Shown in pieces: positions 32,226 to 39,165 of a stretch of 39,165 nucleotides of DNA (positions within the stretch are counted from its first letter, which is position 1; the number at the start of each line of letters is the position of its first letter). A program made the translations under genes and the position numbers. Origin of the DNA: Oscillospiraceae bacterium. Lineage in GTDB: Bacteria > Bacillota > Clostridia > Oscillospirales > Oscillospiraceae. The notes beneath the pieces are model-generated. The model saw only the letters and a list, made by a program, of their open reading frames with translations, did no database searches and was not told where the DNA came from. Location of the stretch: the NCBI GenBank assembly GCA_015067725.1, contig SVLX01000023.1:1-39165 (forward strand). Reading direction: 5' to 3'.

Positions 32226-33044
32226 TTACGAAATCTTAAGGATTTCTGTATCAATGCCCAGCAGTTCCACCCCATTGTCCCAGCCGATGCGCCGCCGCTC
32301 CTCATCAGTCAAAGGAAGACTGCGGAAAATCTCCACTTCTTCCCGTGGGCTGAGCATGGGGAAGTCTGTCCCAAAGAGTACCCGGTCTGTGCCGTAAGCC
32401 TGAATCACATCATAGAGAAGCTCTGCGCCAAAAAAGCAATGGACTGAGGACAAATCCACCCACAAATTGGGGTATTTCCCCGCCAGCAATTTGGCGGACT
32501 TCATGGGCTCAATCTGGTCAGCCATATGGGCGCCAATGAACCTGGTCTCCGGGAAAAATTCCAATACCGGAATCAGTTGCTCCGGATTGGAGTAGGGAAA
32601 CCGCCGGTCACCGGTATGGAGCAGGAACGGCAGTCGCCCCCCGGCAGTTGCATAGAGGTTCATGGTCTTGGGCGCATTCAAGGCAAATCCCTGCATATCC
32701 GGGTGGAGCTTAATACCCAGTAGTCCCAGAGAGAGAAGATGGTCAATGTCCCCTGCCAAATCTTCACTGTCCGGGTGGAGTGTCCCCAGTGCCAGACAGC
32801 GACCGCCGGACAGCTCCACGCACTGGGCCATAAACTGGTTGATGGGGCGCACCTGATAAGGCGCAGTAGCGGCGGTACAGAGAATGGTCAGGTCGATTCC
32901 CGCCGCCTGCTGGGTTTCCAGAACGGTTTCCAGCGAGGCGACCATGGGCGGGGCAGGCTTTTCGTAGAATCTGGCCACAGCCTCCGTCCCCCGCACCGCA
33001 ATGGCATCGGGGAAGACGTGGCAATGGGCATCAAGAATTCTCAT
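32226..33044 (-). CDS. Amidohydrolase-2 family TIM-barrel hydrolase
   Basis: A 272-residue metal-dependent hydrolase. Seen: ILDAHCHVFP with the HxH pair (H7, H9), GIKLHPD, FLLHTGD, FIGAHMA and FGTDFPM with the last metal Asp. The group includes decarboxylases and lactonases; the substrate is not readable. It begins 4 nt after the pepD stop, so the two are likely co-translated, and has no clear ribosome binding site of its own. Confidence 0.88.
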   Translation of the reverse strand: MRILDAHCHVFPDAIAVRGTEAVARFYEKPAPPMVASLETVLETQQAAGIDLTILCTAATAPYQVRPINQFMAQCVELSGGRCLALGTLHPDSEDLAGDIDHLLSLGLLGIKLHPDMQGFALNAPKTMNLYATAGGRLPFLLHTGDRRFPYSNPEQLIPVLEFFPETRFIGAHMADQIEPMKSAKLLAGKYPNLWVDLSSVHCFFGAELLYDVIQAYGTDRVLFGTDFPMLSPREEVEIFRSLPLTDEERRRIGWDNGVELLGIDTEILKIS

Positions 33045-33048
33045 GGTC

Positions 33049-34497
33049 TTACAGCCGCTTCAGGACCTCCAGCAGGAAGTTCCAGGTGCGCTCTACAGAG
33101 GCGATGTTCAGCTTCTCCCGGCTGGTGTGGATGTCCTGCATATCGGGGCCGATGGAGACGCAGTCCAGGCCGCCGGGCACCTTGTCGCCCAGAAGTCCGC
33201 ATTCCAGACCGGCATGGATGGCTTCCACCTTGGGCTCAGCGTTGTACTGGGCACGGTAAGCCTCAATCATCACATCCCGCAGATGGGACTCCTCACGATA
33301 CTCCCAGGCGGGATATGCGCCCATCTGGCTGAAGACAGCGCCGTGGTTCTCGGCGGTGGTACGCACCAGATTCAGCAGGTCGAACTTCTCCTGATTGACG
33401 GAGCTGCGGACAGAGAAGGTCAGCATAATCTCCTCGCCCTCCAGCCGGGCAATGCCCATATTCAGGGAGGTCTGCACCAGACCCTCAATGTGGCTGCTCA
33501 TGGCCTGAATACCGTTGGGGAGACTGCACAGGAGGCTGATGAAATTCCGGGTGTCTTCCACATTCATGGCCAGACCGCCCATGGCCTCCACTTCCTGCGC
33601 CCGGATAACCAGCTCGGGGTCATTGTACATGGCTCTGCCCTCAGCCTGAAGTTCCTGAGCGATGGTGTTCACCGCCGCCAGATCCAGACTCATGGCAACC
33701 ACATTGGCCCGGCAGGTGCGGGGGATGGCATTGTCCTTGGAGCCGCCGCCGAAGCTGACCAGACACAGGGGCATCTTCTCCTGAATCCGCCGCAGAAGTT
33801 CGGCCATGACCTTGTTGGCGTTGGCCCGGTTCTTGTGAATCTCCGCGCCGGAGTGACCGCCCTGCAGACCGTCCACTTCCAGCAACAGACAGGGACCATA
33901 GACCGTCTTGCGCTCAGCCTTCAGATTCACATGGGCAGTGGAGCCGCCGGCACAGGAGACGGTGAAGATACCCTCGTCCTCAGAGTCGATGTTGATGAGC
34001 ATTCTGCCCTTCAGGTCGGACAGGTCAATGCCATTGGCACCCAGAAGGCCAATTTCCTCGTCCACGGTGATGACCAGCTCCACGGGGGGATGGGGGATAT
34101 CGGTGGCATCCAGCAGAGCCAGACCATAGGCCACGGCAATGCCGTCGTCGCCACCCAGAGTAGTGCCTCTGGCGAAGATGTGGGTCTCGTCATGGGTCAG
34201 GTCCAGACCGTCGGTTTCAAAGTTGATGGGGCAGTCCTCATCCTTCTCACAGACCATGTCCATATGGCCCTGAATGATGATGGGGGCGTGGTCTTCATAA
34301 CCGGCAGTACCGTCTTTCCAGATGATGACATTGTTCAGCTCGTCCTGACGGTAGCGCAGACCGTGGCTCTTGGCAAACTCCACCAGATAGTCACTGATTT
34401 GCTTGGTGTTCCGGGAGCCATGGGGAATGGCGCAGATTTCTGCAAAGTAGCGCATAACGCTTGCCGGCTGAAGGTCGGACAGAGGATGATTGTTCAT
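33049..34497 (-). CDS. pepD: Aminoacyl-histidine dipeptidase (PepD, M20C)
   Basis: A 482-residue cytoplasmic di-zinc dipeptidase of usual family length. Seen: IQGHMDMV with H78 and D80, LGGDDG with bridging D117, VDEEIG with E147/E148, NIDSEDEG, and DIHTSRE with the last His. It cleaves dipeptides, including carnosine-like Xaa-His, and helps amino-acid recycling. AAAAGGAG lies 8-9 nt before ATG 34497. A weak -10-like TATGAT (34540-34545) lies upstream on the minus strand. The amidohydrolase gene follows immediately. Confidence 0.96.
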   Translation of the reverse strand: MNNHPLSDLQPASVMRYFAEICAIPHGSRNTKQISDYLVEFAKSHGLRYRQDELNNVIIWKDGTAGYEDHAPIIIQGHMDMVCEKDEDCPINFETDGLDLTHDETHIFARGTTLGGDDGIAVAYGLALLDATDIPHPPVELVITVDEEIGLLGANGIDLSDLKGRMLINIDSEDEGIFTVSCAGGSTAHVNLKAERKTVYGPCLLLEVDGLQGGHSGAEIHKNRANANKVMAELLRRIQEKMPLCLVSFGGGSKDNAIPRTCRANVVAMSLDLAAVNTIAQELQAEGRAMYNDPELVIRAQEVEAMGGLAMNVEDTRNFISLLCSLPNGIQAMSSHIEGLVQTSLNMGIARLEGEEIMLTFSVRSSVNQEKFDLLNLVRTTAENHGAVFSQMGAYPAWEYREESHLRDVMIEAYRAQYNAEPKVEAIHAGLECGLLGDKVPGGLDCVSIGPDMQDIHTSREKLNIASVERTWNFLLEVLKRL

Positions 34498-34589
34498 GGG
34501 AATACTCTCCTTTTCGGTTTTGTTGTATGGGTCTAGTTTATCATATTTTGGGGGTAATGTCTATGAAAGAATGGAATTATTCTTCTGCA

Positions 34590-35594
34590 TCAGGGGGCAG
34601 TTTCCTTCGCAGCCCCATTCATTGCCGTCTCCAGCGCCGCCACCCGTTCCTGCCAAAGCGCCGTATCTCCGTCTGTGACCGCCAATCCCAGCGTCAACAG
34701 CCGCCTGCCCATCTCCCGGGAGAAGGGCTCAGCGCCATAGAGATTATAGTGCAGGAAATCAAACCAGTGGGTTTCCCCGTCTGCCTCCGGCCATGTGCCA
34801 TCGTTGCAGTCGAGCAAGGCGGTATGGGGAATGGTTTTCAGGTCTTCTCGCATAACCGCTTGGACATCGGGCGGGATTCGGGCATAGGCGGGGGCAATGT
34901 ACAGCACCAGCGCAATGCCCTCATTTTGGCAAAACCGGCTGATTTTCTCCAGATAGCTCAGGTTTTCCCGGTAGGCATCCGTATCGGTTTGGTAGTTGCG
35001 CCAGGACGTTTCCCCCTGGGGCTCTGCCTTGTACAGCAGTGTATACCCGGCATAGTCGTCCCGCTCCGGGTGCAGATTCTGCCGCAATTCCTCTGGGGTG
35101 ATGGAATACACCCGGTCATGGTATTCATAAATGGGCAGAAACAGCCCCAGTTGGGCATCGGATTCCGCCCCATGGATGGTTGCCCCCAGCCGGTTCATGG
35201 TCCAGGGCATATACCCGATATTCACCCGGGTGAAGTTCTGATGCTGACCAAAAAACAGACCGTTCAGCTCCACCACAATGGCTTGGGGCGACTGGGTGCG
35301 GCAAGCCTCTTTGATATAGTAGTATGTAATGGGCATAGTCTGCTCCGGTCCGGCCATCACATAGCTGCGCAGTCCGGTTTCTTCCCAGATGGCCGCAGGA
35401 ATCACATCGCAATAGACCAGAGAGCTGCCAAAAAACAGCACATCCAGTGTGTCTTCCTCCTCCTGCAGATAGGAATCCCAGGTACTGCCAAAGTCGGTTC
35501 TGGGCGGCATCAGCAGTTGCCCCAATACACTGGTTCCCAGAAGCAGGATGAGGGTTGCCAGAAGAACCGCCAAAATCTTCAGTGTCTTTTTCAT
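34590..35594 (-). CDS. Membrane-anchored SGNH-like protein, probable O-acylation partner
   Basis: A 334-residue protein with one N-terminal membrane helix (about residues 5-27) and an extracytoplasmic SGNH/DltD-like domain. Seen: DVLFFGSSLVYCDVIP with the likely nucleophile S57 or S58, a central region, and HWFDFLHYN (about 280-290) with a D-x2-H arrangement. It starts 12 nt after the MBOAT stop with an AGGAGG site. Such proteins accept or transfer acyl groups with MBOAT partners, as DltD does with DltB and AlgX/AlgJ with AlgI. The acyl group and target polymer are unknown. Confidence 0.82.
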   Translation of the reverse strand: MKKTLKILAVLLATLILLLGTSVLGQLLMPPRTDFGSTWDSYLQEEEDTLDVLFFGSSLVYCDVIPAAIWEETGLRSYVMAGPEQTMPITYYYIKEACRTQSPQAIVVELNGLFFGQHQNFTRVNIGYMPWTMNRLGATIHGAESDAQLGLFLPIYEYHDRVYSITPEELRQNLHPERDDYAGYTLLYKAEPQGETSWRNYQTDTDAYRENLSYLEKISRFCQNEGIALVLYIAPAYARIPPDVQAVMREDLKTIPHTALLDCNDGTWPEADGETHWFDFLHYNLYGAEPFSREMGRRLLTLGLAVTDGDTALWQERVAALETAMNGAAKETAP

Positions 35595-35606
35595 GGGTTC
35601 CTCCTG

Positions 35607-37016
35607 TCAGAATTGGAAATAGACAAAGTCCTGGGCATTGAATCCGGGCCCATATGCGCCAAAAATCAGGATTGCGCCCAGCATGGCCAGCGCGCAGAGC
35701 CAGAATCTTGCGGTGGTCTGCGGGAGGGTCGTGGTCTTTCCCCGGCAAATCCGGATGTCCTCCCAAAGCATCAGCACCATGGCGGGAATGAGCACCCGGA
35801 GCTTTGCCGGACTCAGCAACAACGGCAATACCCCACGCCCATCCCGGAAAATCAGGGCAATGCGCTTGAGAATAAACACCGCCTGCCCCAGATTCTCCGC
35901 CCGGAAGAAAATCCAGGCCAAGGTCATCAGTCCAAAGGTCACCAGCCCCTGCCACAGCGCCAGCAGTCTGTTGTCTTCCCGCAGGTGCAGGGCGTGGTGC
36001 AGTTTTTTCCGCAGGGGTTGGGTAATTCCGCCCAGAACCTGAAACAGTCCATTGAGCAGACCCCAAATCAGGAAAGTCCAACCTGCGCCATGCCAGATTC
36101 CGCTGACGGCAAAGACAATGAGGACATTGACATAACCCCGCCACTTTCCCTTGCGGTTGCCGCCCAGCGGGAAGTACAGATAGTCCCGAAACCAGGAAGT
36201 CAGGGAGATATGCCACTTCTTCCAGAAGGTTTTTACGGTGCGGGACAGGTAGGGGGCGAGGAAGTTCTCACGAAGTCGTATGCCCAACATATTGGCGCAA
36301 CCAATGGCCATATCGGAATAGGCCGAGAAATCCACATAGATATACAGGCTGTATGCCACCGCCGTCAGGATCCAGATTCCGCCCCCATAGGTCTCCGGGG
36401 CGGCATAGACCGTATCCACGGCACTGCCCAGCATGGCGGCAACAATCAGCTTCTTCGCCGCACCCTTGAGAAACCGCCACAAACCGGTCTTCCACAGGAG
36501 AGAATCAAAGGTTCTGGGGGTCTTGAGTTGGGGCAACAGGTCGTCCGCCCGGTTGATTGGGCCGGAGAGCAGAGAGGGAAAGAAGGAAGCGAAGGCAAAG
36601 AAATGAAGCACATTCTCCTCCGCCTGGTACTTCCCCCGGTAGACATCAAAGCCATACCCCAGCAGGGAGAAGGTATAAAAGGACAGTCCCAACGGCTGAG
36701 CCATGCCCATACCCCCACCGGTAAAGAGCCCGGCAAAGAATCCGGCATACTTAAACCAGCACAACAGCCCCAGACACCACAGAACATTGAGCCCCATCCA
36801 CAGCCGCCGGCAGTTCCCCCGCGCCATCGCCAGCGCACAGAGCCAGGTCACCAGGGTACTCAAGAACAGATACAGTCCCATCTCTGGGGCATACCAGAGA
36901 TAAAATACATAGTTAGCCGCCAGCAAAAGCACCGTCTGCCCCCGCTTGGGGGAGAAATAGTACAAGAACTGCACCAGGCCAAAAAAGATCAGAAACAGTA
37001 AGGTTAAAAAGTTCAT
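35607..37016 (-). CDS. MBOAT-family membrane O-acyltransferase (AlgI/DltB-like)
   Basis: A 469-residue polytopic membrane protein of the MBOAT family, with about 11-12 helices. Seen: YYFSPKR near the N-terminus, SFYTFSLLGYGFDVYRGK, FPSLLSGPI, FWKKWHISLTSWFRDY, and the catalytic-His motif SGIWHGAGW. It moves acyl groups across the membrane for modification of a surface polymer. GCGGAG lies about 9 nt before ATG 37016. It lies between hprK (20 bp) and the SGNH gene (12 bp), which looks like one operon. No DltA or DltC homologue is present, so acetylation is more likely than D-alanylation. Confidence 0.93.
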   Translation of the reverse strand: MNFLTLLFLIFFGLVQFLYYFSPKRGQTVLLLAANYVFYLWYAPEMGLYLFLSTLVTWLCALAMARGNCRRLWMGLNVLWCLGLLCWFKYAGFFAGLFTGGGMGMAQPLGLSFYTFSLLGYGFDVYRGKYQAEENVLHFFAFASFFPSLLSGPINRADDLLPQLKTPRTFDSLLWKTGLWRFLKGAAKKLIVAAMLGSAVDTVYAAPETYGGGIWILTAVAYSLYIYVDFSAYSDMAIGCANMLGIRLRENFLAPYLSRTVKTFWKKWHISLTSWFRDYLYFPLGGNRKGKWRGYVNVLIVFAVSGIWHGAGWTFLIWGLLNGLFQVLGGITQPLRKKLHHALHLREDNRLLALWQGLVTFGLMTLAWIFFRAENLGQAVFILKRIALIFRDGRGVLPLLLSPAKLRVLIPAMVLMLWEDIRICRGKTTTLPQTTARFWLCALAMLGAILIFGAYGPGFNAQDFVYFQF

Positions 37017-37036
37017 GGCTTTGTCTCCGCAATGCC

Positions 37037-37984
37037 TCAGAAGCTCTGCCCGGAATTCTCGTCAAAGTGCCGGTTGAGCTGTTGGGTGAATTCCATGGCG
37101 GCATTATAGCCCATTTTCTTCTGTCGGTTATTCATGGCAGCAGCTTCCAGAATCACCGCCAGATTCCGTCCGGGGGTGATGGGAATGGTAATCTGGGGCA
37201 CTTTTACCCCCAGAATGTCCACAAACTGCTCATCCAGACCCAACCGGTCATAAATTTCGTGGTTGCTCCAGTGAACGATGTTAATCACCAAATCAATCAC
37301 ATTCTCCGCCTTAATTGCGCCCATACCAAAGAGCTTGGCCACATTGATGACACCGATACCCCGGAGCTCGATATAGTTACGAATCAGCTTGGGGGCAGTC
37401 CCCATCAGACTCTTGGCATCAATCTTCTTGATTTCCACTGCATCATCAGCAATAAGCCGGTGTCCCCGCTTAATCAGCTCCACCGCCGCCTCGCTCTTGC
37501 CAATGCCGCTCTCGCCCACCAGCAAAAGGCCCTCGCCATACACATCCACCAGAACACCATGCCGGGTAATCCGGGGAGCAAGAGCGCTCTTGAGGTACGC
37601 AATGAGACTGGAGACGATATAAGAAGTCGCCTCCTGACAACGCAGGACGGTAATGTCGTGTTTTCTTGCCATAGACAGGCAGGACTCATCGGGTTGGATA
37701 TTCCGGGCAATAATCAGGGCGGGAATCTTGAAGCTAAAGAGCCGGTCAAAAATGTCCGTCCGCTGGCGTTCAGACATTCTCCTGAGATAACTCATCTCCA
37801 CCGTACCCAAAACCTGCAACCGCATAGGTTCAAAATGGTCAAAATATCCGGCGAGCTGCAGTCCCGGCCGGGACACGTCCTCAACGGTGACCCGGATGGA
37901 CTCAAAATCCGTGGAGCGGTGAGCGATGGACAATTGGAACTCCTCCGCCAAACGGGGCAGAGGAACATTATAGGTATCAATCAT
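37037..37984 (-). CDS. hprK: HPr kinase/phosphorylase
   Basis: A 315-residue bifunctional enzyme that phosphorylates or dephosphorylates Ser-46 of HPr and so controls carbon catabolite repression in Gram-positive bacteria. Seen: an N-terminal domain of about 130 residues, R-H-G near 141-143, the Walker A GESGIGKS (157-164), ADDAVEI (D180, D181), and the HprK signature ELRGIGVINVAKLFG. The start is ATG 37984 with GAGG about 10 nt upstream. It is the first gene of a minus-strand run with MBOAT and SGNH genes. Confidence 0.97.
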   Translation of the reverse strand: MIDTYNVPLPRLAEEFQLSIAHRSTDFESIRVTVEDVSRPGLQLAGYFDHFEPMRLQVLGTVEMSYLRRMSERQRTDIFDRLFSFKIPALIIARNIQPDESCLSMARKHDITVLRCQEATSYIVSSLIAYLKSALAPRITRHGVLVDVYGEGLLLVGESGIGKSEAAVELIKRGHRLIADDAVEIKKIDAKSLMGTAPKLIRNYIELRGIGVINVAKLFGMGAIKAENVIDLVINIVHWSNHEIYDRLGLDEQFVDILGVKVPQITIPITPGRNLAVILEAAAMNNRQKKMGYNAAMEFTQQLNRHFDENSGQSF

Positions 37985-38108
37985 GGCAAAAGCACCTCAA
38001 TTATCATGTTCTACATGGTCAATACCCATTATACCGAAAAGCGACGGCAGTTGCAACCGGGATTCGGAAAAAACAAGAAAAATATTTCGGGAAATTTGAT
38101 TTTTCCAC

Positions 38109-38137
38109 TTGCTTTTTCGCGCCGAATCTGGTATTAT
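38109..38137 (+). promoter_or_regulatory. Probable sigma-A promoter of rpmB
   Basis: TTGCTT (38109-38114), a 17-nt spacer and TATTAT (38132-38137) lie 60 nt before the rpmB start in the divergent gap with hprK. Confidence 0.7.
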
Positions 38138-38196
38138 ATTAGCCGTGTCCGTCTGGACTTTTCAGGCGATTTTTTCATGGATTGGAGGTGCAGCTA

Positions 38197-38385
38197 ATGG
38201 CCAAGTGCGATGTTTGCGGCAAGGGCGTTACTTTCGGCATCAAGGTTTCCCATTCCCACAGACGTTCCAACAGAATGTGGAAGCCCAATGTTAAGCGCGT
38301 CAAGGCGATCGTGGACGGTACTCCCCGCCATGTGTACGTCTGTACCAGATGTCTCCGCTCCAACAAGGTTGAGCGCGCCATCTGA
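38197..38385 (+). CDS. rpmB: 50S ribosomal protein L28, zinc-binding type
   Basis: A 62-residue ribosomal protein. Four cysteines, C4 and C7 (KCDVCGKG) and C49 and C52 (VCTRCLRS), form the zinc-ribbon version of L28. Seen also: the SHSHRRSNRMWKPN core that contacts 23S rRNA. GGAGG lies 8 nt before ATG 38197. It has its own promoter and a strong terminator, so it is a single-gene unit. Confidence 0.97.
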   Translation: MAKCDVCGKGVTFGIKVSHSHRRSNRMWKPNVKRVKAIVDGTPRHVYVCTRCLRSNKVERAI

Positions 38386-38401
38386 GATTGTACAATAAAT
38401 T

Positions 38402-38436
38402 ACGGTATCACAATCTGTGGTACCGTTTTTTATTTT
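38402..38436 (+). terminator. Intrinsic terminator of rpmB
   Basis: ACGGTATCAC (38402-38411) pairs with GTGGTACCGT (38417-38426) with one G·U-type mismatch, followed by TTTTTATTTT. It starts 17 nt after the rpmB stop. Confidence 0.92.
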
Positions 38437-38447
38437 GCCTTTTGGGG

Positions 38448-38478
38448 GACAAATGCGGCAGTTTGGGGCGCATTTGTC
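38448..38478. other. Perfect 10-bp hairpin of unknown role
   Basis: GACAAATGCG (38448-38457) pairs exactly with CGCATTTGTC (38469-38478) across 11 nt, followed on the plus strand by TTCTTACC. It is 12-13 nt past the rpmB terminator T-tract, so it may be a back-up terminator or an inverted-repeat binding site. Confidence 0.5.
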
Positions 38479-38658
38479 TTCTTACCGGGCAGGCTGGAGA
38501 CAGAATGAATGGGCGGTTGCTCCGCTTTCCTGTAAAACGGGATTATGGTATTGACTCCATCCGGCCGGGGTCAGTCAGCACCCCCCGGCATTGCTTTTGC
38601 ATATTCAACGCTCTATGACAGAAAAGAATCCCCACCCAAGTAGATGAGGACTCCTGGT

Positions 38659-38769
38659 TTATCTGCGGGCAGTGAAAAAGATTGTTTCTGTTTTCGTGTA
38701 CGGATCAGAACGCTTGCGGTGTTTGGCAAAACCGTTTGCCTGCGCTTGCGGCGAGATCGTTTTCTTCAT
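38659..38769 (-). CDS. Small ORF, doubtful
   Basis: A 36-codon frame (MKKTISPQAQANGF, then AKHRKRSDPY and a stop) with basic, hydrophilic composition. No good ribosome binding site. The N-terminus faintly recalls the first residues of some transposases, so it may be a transposase remnant. I would not treat it as a real gene without homologues. Confidence 0.2.
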   Translation of the reverse strand: MKKTISPQAQANGFAKHRKRSDPYTKTETIFFTARR

Positions 38770-38788
38770 AAAGTGCTGCACTTAAAGT

Positions 38789-38866
38789 TCACACCTCAAG
38801 TGCGATCAAAACCACCCACTCGCCGTTGAATCGAATTCCACACCGCAGGCATATATCATCGCACAT
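38789..38866 (-). CDS. Small ORF, doubtful
   Basis: A 25-codon frame beginning MCDDICLRCG with three cysteines and ending in a hydrophobic stretch (WVVLIALEV). No strong ribosome binding site. Chance occurrence is likely; it is noted because it lies just downstream of a minus-strand terminator in an otherwise empty region. Confidence 0.15.
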   Translation of the reverse strand: MCDDICLRCGIRFNGEWVVLIALEV

Positions 38867-38921
38867 TAGTGTAGCATCCTATCGGAGGCATATTACCCTT
38901 CCGACAGGAACGGGTATCATC

Positions 38922-38957
38922 GAAAAAAGCCACCTTTGTCAGTAGACAAAAGTAGCT
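38922..38957 (-). terminator. Intrinsic terminator of the gene at the right edge
   Basis: On the minus strand AGCTACTTTTGTC (38957-38945) pairs with GACAAAGGTGGCT (38940-38928), using two G·U pairs, then six T residues (38927-38922). It is about 100 nt after the stop of the partial membrane-protein gene. The sequence resembles the tRNA-Asp terminator at 18528-18566. Confidence 0.75.
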
Positions 38958-39057
38958 CATTTCATGCGAAAGACGGGCAATAAGGTGCGTAAACAGGGGT
39001 AAAAGCGAAGAAAAGGTGGGCAGGTCTACTGTTCGACTTATTGGAATTTGTTTTACA

Positions 39058-39165
39058 TCAGAGGCCGAATAGCACCATTCCAAGAACGCCCGAAATCACA
39101 ACGAGCAGAATGGAGGAAAACTCTTTCTTCTTAAAGCGTTTCCACACAAGCGGAACAGCGATAAC
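39058..39165 (-). CDS. C-terminal end of a membrane protein, cut by the window edge
   Basis: Reading inward from the right edge on the minus strand, the frame gives 35 residues and a stop: VIAVPLVWKRFKKKE, then FSSILLVVISGV and LGMVLFGL. This is a basic cytoplasmic loop followed by a terminal hydrophobic helix, typical of the end of a transporter or permease. The start lies outside the window. A terminator follows at 38928-38957, which supports a real gene. The family cannot be named from this tail. Confidence 0.6.
   Translation of the reverse strand, partial: VIAVPLVWKRFKKKEFSSILLVVISGVLGMVLFGL

Larger units (their letters stand above)
38386..39057. other. 670-bp mostly non-coding region
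   Basis: Beyond the rpmB terminator there is no convincing plus-strand gene. It contains a perfect hairpin (38448-38478), two weak small minus-strand ORFs (38659-38769, 38789-38866) and a minus-strand terminator (38928-38957). Base composition is more AT-rich toward the right, suggesting a different history from the rpmB side. Confidence 0.5.

Noticed and set aside
34461..37001. 846-codon open frame on the plus strand opposite pepD, SGNH and MBOAT genes
   Set aside because: It is a shadow of GC-rich genes on the other strand: rich in Gln, His, Pro and Gly, with no recognisable domain, while the minus strand has three clear families.
38856..39083. 75-codon minus-strand frame
   Set aside because: It runs through a terminator hairpin and overlaps, in another frame, the credible tail of a membrane protein at 39058-39165.
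1..39165. Insertion sequence or prophage
   Set aside because: No intact transposase, integrase or phage structural gene was recognised; the only hint is a doubtful 36-codon frame at 38659-38769.

Overview
The window looks like chromosomal DNA from a Gram-positive, low-oxygen member of the Bacillota, most likely a gut-type Clostridia of the Oscillospiraceae/Oscillospirales group. The reasons are: HPr kinase/phosphorylase (hprK), HemZ, a SpoVB/YabM-like flippase beside HU and RqcP (YabO), S-layer-homology (SLH) surface proteins, DUF5685 next to a J-domain protein, DUF1540, a zinc-type L28, CDP-glycerol enzymes, and fairly GC-rich coding DNA with consensus sigma-A promoters. No rRNA, CRISPR array, phage module or intact insertion sequence was seen. 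The taxonomic call is inference from gene content.

Layout. 1-450: tandem 98-bp repeats followed by a string of tiny hairpins. 451-1194: unknown protein, then a 430-bp gap with a possible gene remnant. 1624-6033: polytopic membrane protein, polyprenol-phosphate-type glycosyltransferase (apparently lacking its usual C-terminal membrane domain) and a large SLH/Cna-B surface protein. 6238-8792: dtd, an MBL hydrolase and hemZ, closely packed. 8830-10161: MTA/SAH-deaminase-like amidohydrolase with an active-site substitution. 10211-13284: SpoVB-type flippase, HU, RqcP, YdcF-like protein. 13310-14155: omega-amidase-like nitrilase. 14259-22476 is mostly minus strand: BspA-type LRR/SLH protein, small XRE regulator, a gap with a consensus promoter and stable hairpins, HD phosphohydrolase, an AT-rich four-helix-bundle gene, a second hairpin string, tRNA-Asp, J-domain protein with DUF5685, YihY/BrkB, then a sugar isomerase (+) and DUF1540 (-).

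22570-31571 (+): rpe, a third hairpin string, a structured leader with a terminator, then a surface-polymer locus of two O-antigen-ligase-like proteins, two near-duplicate family 2 glycosyltransferases, a Wzx-type flippase, a TagB/TagF-like CDP-glycerol transferase and TagD. 31653-37984 (-): small multidrug export protein, amidohydrolase and pepD, then SGNH protein, MBOAT and hprK; the last three are close enough to be an operon transcribed from hprK. 38197-38385: rpmB. The last 0.7 kb holds hairpins, weak small ORFs and the C-terminal end of a membrane protein that runs off the window.

Taken together, much of the window concerns the cell envelope: synthesis, flipping, ligation, phosphoglycerol decoration and probable O-acylation of a surface polymer, plus SLH proteins that could bind such a polymer. 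The most unusual non-coding feature is the set of three intergenic arrays of 16-22-nt-spaced micro-hairpins, whose arms change sequence while staying palindromic.
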